Assembly: GCA_023426125.1 (NCBI GenBank)
Contig: JAFABI010000092.1
Location: 42,769-106,768 of the forward strand
DNA: 64,000 nt
Direction: 5' to 3'
DNA from: Bacillota bacterium
GTDB lineage: Bacteria; Bacillota; Clostridia; Acetivibrionales; DTU013
Below the pieces are notes generated by a model. It was not told the origin of the DNA and made no database searches. It was given only the letters and a program-made list of their open reading frames with translations. Shown in pieces: positions 53,801 through 62,710 of the stretch. Positions within the stretch are counted from its first letter, which is position 1. Every line of letters begins with the position of its first letter. The position numbers and the translations under genes were made by a program.

Positions 53801-55852
53801 CACAGCCTCCCAGCCGCTTCCGTTATATTTCACCACCGTGGCTTTATAGGAATTTTCATCTCCTCTGTCTGCATAGGCCACATAGGGCGTGCCCTCATCC
53901 ACATGCAGGGAGATGTACGCTGCCTCTCCATCCGAGAAGTTAGCTTCGCCCACATTTTCCCAGGTATTATCGATATATTTCATCACCGTGGCCCCTTTGG
54001 AATTCTTCTTATCTATATAGGCCACATAGGGGGTGCCCTCATCCACATAAAGGGAAATGTCCTCCACCATTCCTCCCGTGAAGCCCGCGCCGCCCACATT
54101 CTGCCATTCATATGCACCGCCGGGAAACGGCGCATCCGCCGGCATATCAAAGGCATCGCTGTCCACAGTGACCGTCCCGGCAGAGAAGGTGATTGCGCCT
54201 GTGCCTGCCGCGGTCGTGGTGCAGGCCAAACCGGTAAAGGCTGCTACGCCAGCCGACGCTGTAAAGGTGGTTGTTCCCCCGATGTTCCAGCTTCCGGTGC
54301 CGTTTTTGGCCGCCGCCGTCACTGTGGCTGCCGCTGAGGGACCGTCGGCGCAGATATTGCCGTATTGGTCTTTCAGTGTTACTACCGGCTGAGTGGAGAA
54401 GGCATCGCGGCTCGCCGTTCCGGGCACAGGCTGGGTGGTTACGGTGATGCCGGCTACCTCACCGGCCCGAATGGTCTGGGACACGCTGGAATTCTCATAT
54501 TCCACGGCCGTAATCACCACATTAGCAGTGGCCGGGGTGCGCAGAGCCGTATTTTCCGTACCGCCGGGATGCAACGTGACGCGTCCGCTTCCCACCGTAT
54601 ATTGGCTGCCGGCGGTAAGGGACTGCCCGTTGAAGCTGACGCCGGTAATCACATTTTCGAAATCCGCGTCTGCCGCAAAGGTTATTTCAATTTCATGATC
54701 CACATCGTTGTTGGTGGTATCCGCCGTCAGCGTCTTGCCCGGTTCCTCGGTCCCGGACGCTTCTACCTTTCGGATCACGCGGCTGCCGGTATCCGAAATA
54801 TACAGATTGCCGGCCGCGTCAACCGCCACTCCGATCGGACCCTGCAATTGAGCAGAGGTCGCCGCTCCTCCGTCTCCGGAATAGCCTGGCGTCCCTGCCC
54901 CCGCCACCGTGGTTATGATTCCGGCAGTATCCACCTTCCGAATCTTGTAATTAGACATATCTGTAATATATAGATTGCCGGCCGCGTCAACCGCCACCGA
55001 AACCGGATTATTCAATCGGGCCGAGAGCGCCGCTTCTCCGTCTCCCGAATAGCCCGAAGTGCCTGTCCCCGCCGCCGTGGTTATGATTCCGCTCGTATCC
55101 ACCTTCCGGATTACGTTATTAGCGGTATCTGCAATATATAGATTGCCAGCCGCGTCAGCCGCCACTCCACGCGGGCTATTCAATTGGGCCGAGACTGCCG
55201 ATCCTCCGTCTCCGGAATAGCCTCCCGTCCCTGTCCCCGCCACCGTGGTTATGATCCCGCTCGCATCCACCTTCCGGATTGCGTTAACAGCGTAATCCGA
55301 AATATACAGATTACCGGCCACGTCGACCGCCACTCCATACGGCCCCTGCAATTTAGCCAAGGTCGCCGCTCCTTCGTCTCCCGAATAGCCGTACGTGCCT
55401 GCTCCCGCCACTGTGGTTATGGTCCCGCTCGTATCCACCTTGCGGATCCGATAGTTACCGGAATCCGAAATATATAGATTACCGGCTGCGTCAACCGCCA
55501 CTGCGCACGGATAGTTCAATTGGGCAGAGGTCGCCGCTCCTCCGTCTCCGGAATAGCCTCTCGTCCCTGTACCCGCCACCGTGGTTATGATCCCGCTCGT
55601 ATCCATCTTCCGGATCCGGTGGTTATAGAAATCCACAATATACAGATTGCCAGCCGCATCTAACGCGATCCCATACGTACTCATGAATTGTGCCGAGGTC
55701 GCCGCTCCTTCGTCTCCCGAATAGCCTGACGTTCCTGTACCCGCCACCGTGGTTATGATTCCGGCGGCATATACAGCCGGTGCCGGTATACCAATAAATA
55801 ACGACACGGCCAGCAATACAGCCATCCATTTTTTGAAATTGAAAATATGCAT
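50897..55852 (-). CDS. Giant S-layer-anchored protein with two repeat propellers
   Basis: A 1651-residue exported protein. After a signal peptide (to about 30) come six 56-residue NHL-type repeats (each ITTVAGTGTxGYSGDGGAA, then VAVDAAGNLYISD and IRKVD), enough for one six-bladed propeller (about 31-370). Next are a hydrophobin/X2-like domain (VSFNGQSLTAGSQYTV), an Ig-like segment, and seven ~48-residue repeats (GWEPVGGAGFSDG, SLYVDEGTPYVAY, KATVMKYNGS) predicting a second propeller. An Ig-like domain, two FN3-type domains, a Gly/Ser/Pro linker, a further beta-rich domain and three C-terminal SLH domains (HWAKEAINDM, WYCEYIQTAS) complete it. SLH domains bind pyruvylated wall polymer. Probable surface adhesin or glycan-contact protein. 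Confidence 0.9.
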   Translation of the reverse strand: MHIFNFKKWMAVLLAVSLFIGIPAPAVYAAGIITTVAGTGTSGYSGDEGAATSAQFMSTYGIALDAAGNLYIVDFYNHRIRKMDTSGIITTVAGTGTRGYSGDGGAATSAQLNYPCAVAVDAAGNLYISDSGNYRIRKVDTSGTITTVAGAGTYGYSGDEGAATLAKLQGPYGVAVDVAGNLYISDYAVNAIRKVDASGIITTVAGTGTGGYSGDGGSAVSAQLNSPRGVAADAAGNLYIADTANNVIRKVDTSGIITTAAGTGTSGYSGDGEAALSARLNNPVSVAVDAAGNLYITDMSNYKIRKVDTAGIITTVAGAGTPGYSGDGGAATSAQLQGPIGVAVDAAGNLYISDTGSRVIRKVEASGTEEPGKTLTADTTNNDVDHEIEITFAADADFENVITGVSFNGQSLTAGSQYTVGSGRVTLHPGGTENTALRTPATANVVITAVEYENSSVSQTIRAGEVAGITVTTQPVPGTASRDAFSTQPVVTLKDQYGNICADGPSAAATVTAAAKNGTGSWNIGGTTTFTASAGVAAFTGLACTTTAAGTGAITFSAGTVTVDSDAFDMPADAPFPGGAYEWQNVGGAGFTGGMVEDISLYVDEGTPYVAYIDKKNSKGATVMKYIDNTWENVGEANFSDGEAAYISLHVDEGTPYVAYADRGDENSYKATVVKYNGSGWEAVGNAGFSAGMASFLSMHVYDGTPYVAYSDGGDLGKATVMKYNGSGWELVGSAGFSDGGVWYTSLYVDDEGTPYVAYMDHNKSEKATVMKYNGSGWEPVGGAGFSDGRVDYISLYVDDEDTPYVSYMDRANGDKATVMKYNGSGWEPVGGAGFSEGKISQSSLYVDGGTPCVAYSDGGNLGKATVMKYNGSGWEPVGIAGFSAGYTNYISLYVDEGTPYVAYADFVKSSKATVMKYGPVASMPTYELEQISDQSLTGLAAGYAAGTQETRTLMLTSIGTGDIDHLTATLSGDGSGNFVITQPLTTTLNAGAPATTFTIKAKDGLAAGTYTGTVTVSADSMTDMTFTVTQAVVAAEAPVLQSAVAGDKHVTLIWSPVEGSVGYAVYARTASAVYAAPTATVTDSVYSYDVTGLTNGVTYYFVIHAIHSVGNSPNSLEVSAIPMTVPGAPTGVNASPGNGQATVSFTAPADNGGSPITGYIVTATPGGVTVNGTGTAITVTGLTNGTAYSFTVKAVNAAGNSIDSAASDAVTPYIPSGGGSSGGSQPSPQPQPSETSVNVLVNGKAENAGTATTSKEGGKTVTTIAVDETKLEQRLATEGNNAVVTIPVHTEADVVIGEVNGRMVKSMEDKTAVLEIKTETASYSLPARQLNIEAMAAQLGQGVELKDIKVRIGIAKSPAETVQVAERSAQKGAFTIAAPPMDFTITYSGGGKTIEINSFNAYVERAIAIPDGVDPGKITTGIVVEPDGSVRHVPTRISLIDDTYYAVINSLTNSTYSVVWHPLEFKDAASHWAKEAINDMGSRMVVTGTDNDLYEPDRDITRAEFATVMVRALGLKPGTGSNFFSDVSASQWYCEYIQTASQYGIVSGYGDGRFGPMDKITREQAMVMVSRAMKITGLKAGLAEGDVDTLLAGFGDSEHAAAYAKESIAACIKTGIVSGKSGKMLAPKDEVTRAEVAVIVRRLLQKSDLI

Positions 55853-55948
55853 GATTATTTCTCTCCTTTTCTTATTTCATTATCGATTTTACTTTTCCAT
55901 ACTGATTGCTGAAGCTTTGAGCTTTTGGCGGATGACGCTCTGTCCCCC

Positions 55949-56302
55949 TCACCCGCTTCGTGCCAACGCCTGGAGCACCCGCTCCTTTCGTACCGGCTTC
56001 AAAATGTAGTCGTCTACCCCGATATCGAAGCCGTACCGGGCGTAGCACTCGTCTTCTGAAACCAACACCACCTTAAGCCCCGGCATCTGGTTTTTCAGTT
56101 TTTTTGCCAGATCCAGCCCGGTCAATCCGGGCATGAGAATGTCGATAAATGCGATGTCCGGTTTCTCACTCCCGGCATACTCAAGGGCTTCTCTGGAATT
56201 TGCATGCTGGCCTACGATCTCTACCTTGCCTGTGTCCGTCAGAAAATCAGCAAGCTCCTTCAGACACCACTGCTCATCGTCCACCAGCATTACCTTCAGC
56301 AT
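55949..56302 (-). CDS. Single-domain receiver protein
   Basis: A 117-residue CheY-like receiver and nothing more. Acidic pocket VDDEQW, phospho-Asp in IAFIDILMPGLTGLDLA near 54, and Lys in DDYILKPVRKERV. The usual Thr position reads VLVSEDE (Ser), which is allowed. It lacks an output domain, so it could relay or buffer phosphate from the hybrid kinase upstream, or be a truncated regulator like its neighbour. It lies between the SLH protein and the SARP-like regulator. Confidence 0.8.
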   Translation of the reverse strand: MLKVMLVDDEQWCLKELADFLTDTGKVEIVGQHANSREALEYAGSEKPDIAFIDILMPGLTGLDLAKKLKNQMPGLKVVLVSEDECYARYGFDIGVDDYILKPVRKERVLQALARSG

Positions 56303-56449
56303 ACGGTCACCCCCTTTGCTACGATATATTTCATATCCGATATGCAGATATATATCATTGTATCGGGAGCCACTAGCAAAACTCTAGCGAAAAGCAAAAA
56401 AGACAGCCATTTTTCGCTGTCCTTCAAACATTTTTTATAATTTTTTCTC

Positions 56450-57352
56450 TTATTTATTCGTTTTTCCCACCGCAGGTATTGCCGGCCCTATTTCTTCAAA
56501 CAGCTTTTTATATTTGAGAATAAAGCTCTCCCGGGAGATATCAGACCAAAGCCAGTCCTCACCCTCCAGATATTCGCCGCGGTAAAGGCTTATGGCTTTT
56601 TGAGCGGCCTCGCGAGAGCCAGTCCGGCAAAAATCCTCATGTACTTTTTCAAAGGAACGCAAATCCCAGTCTGAATCCCCTACCCTTACAATATACCGGT
56701 CGTCCGAATACTCAATCTGAATCTGCGTACAGTTGGCTTCACTGAGATTCTTCCTCAATCTGTAAACAGAAGTCTGTAGATATGCCAGGGCCTGTTCCGG
56801 CCCGTACCCGGACCACTGCTCCTCACAAAGCTTGTATTTCGTCACCCATTTCCCCTCATTTTGAAGCATATATGCCAGAAACTCTTTGGACTTTGAACGC
56901 CCCCATTTCACGGGTTTTCCTCCCACAAGGACTTCAAAGGAGCCGAAACACCGGATCGAACAAGGCATCTCCTGATTGGATAGCTGAGTGCTTAGCTTTC
57001 GCCGCAGCTTGACGATGGCTTTCCTGATCCGCTCCGGCCGTATGGGCTTGAGCAAATAGTCGATGGCATTTACCTCAAAGGCCTGGGATGCGTAGTGGTT
57101 ATAAGCTGTAACAAAGATGATCTCCAGCGCCGGATTTGCTGAGGTAAGACGCTCCGCCAGCTCAATGCCTGTCATGTCCGCCATTTCAATATCCAGAAAC
57201 GCACAGTCAGGTTTCGTCCGGGACAGCTCCCTAAGGGCGTCCAGCGGGCTTGTGTAGGCACCTGCCACCGTTATCGCCTCCTGGTCTTTCAGCAGTTCTC
57301 TCAATTCATCTAAAATAATTGGCTCGTCATCCACCAATAGGACCCGTAGCAT
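56450..57352 (-). CDS. Response regulator with SARP-like output (receiver + wHTH + BTAD)
   Basis: A 300-residue regulator. The receiver (1-120) has phospho-Asp in CAFLDIEMADMTGIELA near 55 and Lys in IDYLLKPIRPERI. Residues about 135-215 form an OmpR-like winged helix (IRCFGSFEVLVGGKPVKWGR, SKSKEFLAYMLQNEG, LAYLQTSVYRLRKNLSEA). Residues about 230-295 are a bacterial transcriptional activation domain (SFEKVHEDFCRTGSREAAQK, LYRGEYLEGEDWLW). The SARP-plus-receiver layout is well known in Firmicutes beside hybrid kinases. It is 14 bp downstream of the hybrid kinase gene. Confidence 0.88.
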   Translation of the reverse strand: MLRVLLVDDEPIILDELRELLKDQEAITVAGAYTSPLDALRELSRTKPDCAFLDIEMADMTGIELAERLTSANPALEIIFVTAYNHYASQAFEVNAIDYLLKPIRPERIRKAIVKLRRKLSTQLSNQEMPCSIRCFGSFEVLVGGKPVKWGRSKSKEFLAYMLQNEGKWVTKYKLCEEQWSGYGPEQALAYLQTSVYRLRKNLSEANCTQIQIEYSDDRYIVRVGDSDWDLRSFEKVHEDFCRTGSREAAQKAISLYRGEYLEGEDWLWSDISRESFILKYKKLFEEIGPAIPAVGKTNK

Positions 57353-57366
57353 GCCTTATCTCCTCC

Positions 57367-60324
57367 TTAATCAGGTATTCTCACCATTACCGCTGTTCCT
57401 TGCCCCTCTTCGCTCTGTATCTCCAGGCCCTGTCCGTAATACAGGATCAGCCGGCGCTGAATGTTTTTCAGTCCGACCCCGGCTTTTGATGTTGCTTCGC
57501 CAAGGATTTCCGACAATCTCCCGCGTGGAATGCCCACACCGTCGTCTCGTACCGCTATCACCGTATAGTTTTCGCCCTTCTGTACGCTGAGACTCACCGT
57601 TCCGTTTCCGGGTCTCTTCATAATGCCGTGGCGTATGGCGTTCTCCACTAATGGCTGAATTGTAAGCAGCGGAACAGAGATGTCGATGGAGTCGTCGATA
57701 TCATATGCCACACTCAGTTTACCCTGGAAGCGTTCCTTCTCGATGGAAAGATACGCACGGACAGTGGCAAGCTCGCTTTCTATCGGCGTCACACCGTCAT
57801 AGTTCTCAAAATTGAAGCTGCCCCGTAAATAGTCCGACAGGTCGTACAGCAGCTCTTTTGTACGCTGAGGGTTCTTTGTACTGAGAGCCGTGATGACGCT
57901 CAGAGAATTGTACAGAAAATGGGGCTTGATTTGCGCCTGTAAAAAAGCCATCTCATTCTTAAAGGCAGCCTGAGCCGTTTGCTTTAGTTGGAGCACTGTT
58001 GCCACCCTGACACGAAGCTCCTTGGCAACAAAAGGCTTGACAATAAAATCGTTTGCCCCTGCAGAAAAACCCGCTTCAACGTCCTCCGGCATATTCCGAA
58101 CCGTCAGCATGATCAGCGGCAGGTCATACAGCGAATAATTTTCGCGGAGCTTTCTACAGGCCGTATATCCCGACATGCCCGGCATCATCACATCCATTAA
58201 CACGAGATCGATGTCATTTCGGCTGCGAATACGTTCAATCGCCTCGTGAGCATTTGAGGCCGTGATCACTTCATATCCGTCACTTGCCAGCACAGCTTGC
58301 AGCACCCTGAGGTTTGTGGGCTCATCATCCACAGCCAGTACCTTAAAACGTTCAACTAACACCTGTTTTGTCATTTGTCCGTCTGCCGGCAAATCTTTCG
58401 CTTCTCCCAACACCGGCGCGGAAAGCCTGTGCAGGGATTCACGGTCGCATTTAGGCAGCATGATAGAGAAGCAGCTGCCTTTACCGGGGACCGACCACTC
58501 CAGCCGGATCTGACCACCCATTCGTTCCATCAACTGGCGTGAAATATGCAATCCCAGTCCGCTGCCGCCATATTGGACGGAAATATTCCTATCCCCTTGT
58601 CTGAACGCTTCAAATAATGCTTTTTGTTTTTCTGACTCGATGCCGATTCCCGTATCCTCAATCATAACCTTGACACAGTGTTTCTCTTCCTGCGCTGATA
58701 CCAGGATGGAGCCCATTGGAGTAAATTTGACTGCATTGCCCAGGAGGTTGAGCAGCACCTGGATCAGCCGGTTTTCATCCGCATGCACCGCAGAAAGCTC
58801 CTGGGCAATGTCTACAACGATGTCAACACGAGATTGCTCATTTACATGCCTGATTACATCAAGGGCAACCGAAACGGCCGAAGCCAGATCAATTGCCGCC
58901 AGATCGACCCGCAATGCATTTTGCTTGATTTTTTCCATATCGATAATATCATTGATCAGTGAAGAAAGTCTTCGTGAGACAGCCAGCACCACCTTCAATT
59001 CTTCCTCCTGCTGCTGTTTCAGGCTGCCGTATCTTCCTTCAATCAACAGCTCCGAGATGTTAATAATTCCATTCAGAGGCGTCTGCAATTCATGGGAGGT
59101 GTTCACCAGAAACGTATCCTTCACCTTGTTGGCTTCAATTAATTCCTGCTCGGCATGCTTTCTTCTTCTGCGGTGAATCAGCAACGCCACGATCAACAGG
59201 GTTTGCAGCGCCATAAAGGCAAATCCGCTGCCAATGTATATTCCATACCTCTCCCAGATTCCGAATTGCCTGTACAGGATCTCGCTGCCTTTCGGAAGGC
59301 TGCTTTCCTCTACGCCCCAACGCTGCAGCTGCCTCCAGTCAAAGGCATAAACACTCGATACCCCGTCTCCAGCCGATTGGCCCGCGGCAGCTTTACCTTC
59401 CAGCAATCCGGACACTACCCTGGCCGCGGCCCTTCCGGAAGCTTCAAAATCACGCACATACCCTCCAACAATGCCTTCCTCCAGAAAATGCTTCACCACT
59501 GTATAGACCGGTACATTTGTTTCCTGTGCAATGGTACGAACGACGTCTTCGGGAATATAGCTGTCCCCTTCCACATCCGCGGCCCAGCGAATAAATAGAA
59601 TCGCCGAATCCTCCTCTGCCCTACGCACAGCCTCGAGCATCTGAGAGTAAGGAAGCTTATTTAAAAAAGCAAACTCCAGCTGATCCCCGTAGTTTTCTTC
59701 CAAAAGGCGCATATGGTCTACAATCTGCCTTTCTGCTGCCGAATCTCCGACTACAACATAGAGTTTCTCTGTCTGGGGCCTTGTAGCGAGAATGAGAGGA
59801 ATATTGGGTTCTATGTCAGTCAATTGGGGAATAAAAATATATTTTGAAGAAACCCCATCCCCAGGTATCGGGTCCGCTCCCCAGCTCATAATGATTGGAA
59901 TGTCAGGAAACGCTTGTTGTCCGTATTGTTCCAGAACCTGAAGCATATTAAAATCCACAAGGATAAAATCAGGCTGGTGGTACCTGTATTTTGCTCTCAA
60001 ATACTGCATCATGTTCTCCCAATAACCGGGATCATTGGAATGGCGTCCAGAATCCATATATTCGTAAGAATAACTAAATCTATATTGGGAATTTTGCATC
60101 AATGCTTCTTTCACACCTTTATCAAACTGCGTGTGTGCCGGATAGTCTGAAGCAAAAGGATGAATAATCAGGACTTGCTTCTCTTTCGTGCTTTGCGCAT
60201 GAACCGGCAAACGATATATATATACAGAGGATAGGAGAACAAGCAAAAGGATAAAGAACGAAGGATTTAACCGTATTCCACTTCCTGTGAAGTTCATCTT
60301 TCTCTTAAAGTGCAATTGCTTCAT
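57367..60324 (-). CDS. Hybrid sensor kinase with two kinase cores
   Basis: A 985-residue protein. After a signal/anchor helix, residues about 45-325 form an ABC_sub_bind-like sensor (QVLIIHPFASDYPAHTQFDK, IPIIMSWGADPIPGDG, YVVVGDSAAERQIVDHM). A membrane helix follows near 365. Then come HisKA with phospho-His in LVNTSHELQTPLNGI, HATPase (LLNLLGNAVKFTP, DTGIGIESEKQ, GSGLGLHISRQ), a receiver with Asp in LVLMDVMMPGMSGY, and a second, YesM-type kinase domain with His in QAQIKPHFLYNSLSVITAL plus HATPase (QPLVENAIRHGIM, VRDDGVGIP, GVGLKNIQRR). Two different complete kinase cores in one chain allow two phosphate routes. Targets are probably the SARP-like regulator and the lone receiver. Confidence 0.9.
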   Translation of the reverse strand: MKQLHFKRKMNFTGSGIRLNPSFFILLLVLLSSVYIYRLPVHAQSTKEKQVLIIHPFASDYPAHTQFDKGVKEALMQNSQYRFSYSYEYMDSGRHSNDPGYWENMMQYLRAKYRYHQPDFILVDFNMLQVLEQYGQQAFPDIPIIMSWGADPIPGDGVSSKYIFIPQLTDIEPNIPLILATRPQTEKLYVVVGDSAAERQIVDHMRLLEENYGDQLEFAFLNKLPYSQMLEAVRRAEEDSAILFIRWAADVEGDSYIPEDVVRTIAQETNVPVYTVVKHFLEEGIVGGYVRDFEASGRAAARVVSGLLEGKAAAGQSAGDGVSSVYAFDWRQLQRWGVEESSLPKGSEILYRQFGIWERYGIYIGSGFAFMALQTLLIVALLIHRRRRKHAEQELIEANKVKDTFLVNTSHELQTPLNGIINISELLIEGRYGSLKQQQEEELKVVLAVSRRLSSLINDIIDMEKIKQNALRVDLAAIDLASAVSVALDVIRHVNEQSRVDIVVDIAQELSAVHADENRLIQVLLNLLGNAVKFTPMGSILVSAQEEKHCVKVMIEDTGIGIESEKQKALFEAFRQGDRNISVQYGGSGLGLHISRQLMERMGGQIRLEWSVPGKGSCFSIMLPKCDRESLHRLSAPVLGEAKDLPADGQMTKQVLVERFKVLAVDDEPTNLRVLQAVLASDGYEVITASNAHEAIERIRSRNDIDLVLMDVMMPGMSGYTACRKLRENYSLYDLPLIMLTVRNMPEDVEAGFSAGANDFIVKPFVAKELRVRVATVLQLKQTAQAAFKNEMAFLQAQIKPHFLYNSLSVITALSTKNPQRTKELLYDLSDYLRGSFNFENYDGVTPIESELATVRAYLSIEKERFQGKLSVAYDIDDSIDISVPLLTIQPLVENAIRHGIMKRPGNGTVSLSVQKGENYTVIAVRDDGVGIPRGRLSEILGEATSKAGVGLKNIQRRLILYYGQGLEIQSEEGQGTAVMVRIPD

Positions 60325-61023
60325 TATATAATTTACCTCGTATAATATTTCTTGTAGGGTTTGATAGAAGAATTTCCAGTTACTCTCAATAGCAAATATA
60401 AGTCATCTGTTTGCCACCATTCAAATTCATCTTAATTTTCATTTCTGACCGATTTGTTTTCTCTTCATCTTTTGTCAACGGGCTTCGGAGATCCTTGGGC
60501 ATCAGTCACTTTTTTCACCTCTCCCGGAATCCTGCTGGCGTTGGAATACAGAGTTACAAGCCGGGTGCCCACGCTACATTTTTCACCAATTTCTTTTATT
60601 GCTGTATAGCTTTCCTCACTGCATCCTTCAAAAGCATTCTATACTGTTTTCTGACATGTAACTCATAACAAACCTCCGATTATCCGGTATAACTATTCTA
60701 ATCATATTATATTTTACCAACATTTGCATTATCAATATACAATCTTCGTATTTTTATGCCGGATGAACCTAAAAACATAATTCTCAACTTTGCTTTTCCA
60801 TTTTGTTCCTCGCTCCACCCAAGGCTCATTGCCTTCAATTCCTTACAGTTTATTATATATATAATCTCAATAATCATTTGGTGTATTGGTTTAAGAGGTT
60901 AATTTAGCTAGTTTATATAATATTCATTATGAGCGTATTAACACTCCAACCTACAAATACTTGCAAATATTGTCGGGTATTTGTTCTTAACCTATATTAT
61001 ACTTAACGTGAAAGGAGAAGTAT
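60325..61023. other. Intergenic region with a coding remnant
   Basis: No intact gene. On the minus strand at about 60473-60640 an open stretch reads CSEESYTAIKEIGEKCSVGT RLVTLYSNASRIP and ends at a TGA; it lacks a start and is not recognised. Near 60983-61019 the plus strand has a likely promoter region (TATATTATACT) and the GAAAGGAG ribosome site of the AraC-type gene. Confidence 0.4.
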
Positions 61024-61866
61024 ATGGATACACTGGAAAACATGAAAAAAGCGATTGATTATATCGAAAGCAGTCTTGACCGCGAAATTGAATATGCAAG
61101 GATCGCACAAATCGCATTATGCTCTCAATATCACTTTCAGCGCATGTTTGGTTTCCTTATCGGCGTACCGCTATCCGAGTATATAAGGCGACGTCGTTTA
61201 ACCCTTGCCGCTTTTGACTTGCAGAATGGTAACGAAAAGATAATTGATATTGCTTTGAAGTATGGCTATAATTCGCCTGATTCGTTTTCTCGTGCATTTA
61301 TAGCAATGCATGGAATTATACCGTCAAAAGCAAGAGAAAAAGGCATATCCTTAAAGGCGTATCCTCGTATAACATTCTCTTTATCACTAAAAGGAGTTGT
61401 TGAGATGAACTACAGAATTGAGCAAAAAGATTCATTTGCCGTTGTAGGTATAAAGCAGAGATTTTCTCATGTTGAGGGTTTGGGTGAAAACATAGGGAAG
61501 ATGTGGCGAGAGACACCGGCTGAAACAATCGGGCAAATCGCCGGGCTTGGGGATGGGCTGGTGGGTGTATACAGCGGAATGTATGAAGACAACACGACTG
61601 ATTACTACATTGCTGCCATAACGGAAAAAGATTGTCCCAAAACGATGAGCAAGCTGGAAATACCAACTCTTACATGGGCAATATTTGAAATAACCGGCCC
61701 CATGCCTACAGCAATGGCAGATATATGGGGACGGATTTTTTCCGAATGGTTTCCTACATCCGGTTATGAACACGCAGAGGCACCAGAAGTGGAGTGGTAC
61801 TCAAACGGTGATCTGAGCTCGTCTGATTACAAAAGCGAAATATGGATCCCAGTTATTAAGAAATAA
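61024..61866 (+). CDS. AraC-family regulator with GyrI-like ligand domain
   Basis: A 280-residue regulator of the Rob/BltR-like layout. Residues 1-105 hold the AraC double helix-turn-helix (YARIAQIALCSQYHFQRMFG, DIALKYGYNSPDSFSRAFIA). Residues about 125-278 are a GyrI-like/effector-binding domain (YRIEQKDSFAVVGIKQRFSH, GLVGVYSGMYEDNTTDYYIA, WAIFEITGPMPTAMADIWGR). GAAAGGAG stands 7 bases before the ATG. Proteins of this build sense small cationic or lipophilic compounds and turn on stress or efflux genes; none is adjacent. Confidence 0.9.
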   Translation: MDTLENMKKAIDYIESSLDREIEYARIAQIALCSQYHFQRMFGFLIGVPLSEYIRRRRLTLAAFDLQNGNEKIIDIALKYGYNSPDSFSRAFIAMHGIIPSKAREKGISLKAYPRITFSLSLKGVVEMNYRIEQKDSFAVVGIKQRFSHVEGLGENIGKMWRETPAETIGQIAGLGDGLVGVYSGMYEDNTTDYYIAAITEKDCPKTMSKLEIPTLTWAIFEITGPMPTAMADIWGRIFSEWFPTSGYEHAEAPEVEWYSNGDLSSSDYKSEIWIPVIKK

Positions 61867-62041
61867 TGTTCTTTACCGAATAAGCAAACTACCATTTACA
61901 TTGCACCTTGACTACTTTTCGAGAAAATAAAAATACTCGACGATTAACATTGCAAATTAATGTCTGCAAGTGTAGACACATAAAAATGTTGCGTTGTTGA
62001 TTTGTAAGCTACATTAATACTAAGCCTGCAATTCACTAGAT

Positions 62042-62078
62042 TTAAACTGCTGAAGAGTTTTGCTCTTCAGCGGTTTAA
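62042..62078 (+). terminator. Hairpin behind the AraC-GyrI gene
   Basis: TTAAACTGCTGAAGAG (62042-62057) pairs with CTCTTCAGCGGTTTAA (62063-62078), 16-bp arms with one wobble. No clean U tract follows on either strand, so termination is likely but not certain. Confidence 0.5.
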
Positions 62079-62151
62079 GAGGGTATGTTAATAATCTTGT
62101 GTATGGCGTTTTATGTCAACGCCTATTGACAACTACATTTTTATTTGCTAC

Positions 62152-62643
62152 TTATAATTCTCCTGCAAGGGTCCACACAGCCTTATATCCATCTGTGTCT
62201 GTGCTGTCAATCCAAAACTCCTTCTGTAAAAGCCCTGTTCCAATTTGTATAAAGAAATTTTTGAAGTATGGTTGTATATCTGCGCCCATCTTCTGGATGT
62301 ATAACAAAAATATAAGAGCGTTGAGTTCCCTTATGATATGTAAGTATATATATCCTGGCATCTGCCAGATATTCAATCATTTCATTCTTGGTCTTATCCC
62401 ACTGCTCCCATGTACGACGAGCTCTCTGGCAATAATAAACGACATTCTGGCCTCTATTATAATAGTCCACTATTTCCGAAGGACAGATGTACTTCTCTGA
62501 ATCTTTACTCCCTTTAGACTTTGTGCCAATCGTTCCATTATCAGGATCACAAAAAACAAGTTCTGGCAGCTTCAAAGCCTTTAGTGCATTATCATGCCAT
62601 ATTTACCATAGTCTCCAATGTCACCAGTGTATTGATTTTTCAT
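62152..62643 (-). pseudogene. Relic of an NQY-x-GD-x-DYGKYG family protein
   Basis: The minus strand starts MKNQYTGDIGDYGKYG and stops soon after. In another frame it resumes as KLPELVFCDPDNGTIGTKSK and YICPSEIVDYYNRGQNVVYY, and after a second shift ends in STDTDGYKAVWTLAGEL. The opening and the LVFxDPDNG motif belong to a widespread uncharacterised bacterial protein family. The central ~60 residues are deleted and there are two frame changes, so it is dead. Confidence 0.6.
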
Positions 62644-62710
62644 GGTATACCTACTTTATCTTTTCGATAATGGACTGTACCCTTTACAGATCATTATGCT
62701 TTAGTCTATG

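Noticed and set aside
52945..53943. Long plus-strand open frames (up to 460 codons) across 50.8-55.5 kb
   Set aside because: They are antisense shadows of the repetitive SLH gene; their Arg/His/Pro-rich repeats mirror its codons, and no ribosome sites are seen.
55949..56302. Reading the lone receiver as a truncated full regulator
   Set aside because: The frame ends cleanly after the last receiver helix and no output-domain residues follow in any frame, so a single-domain protein is as likely.
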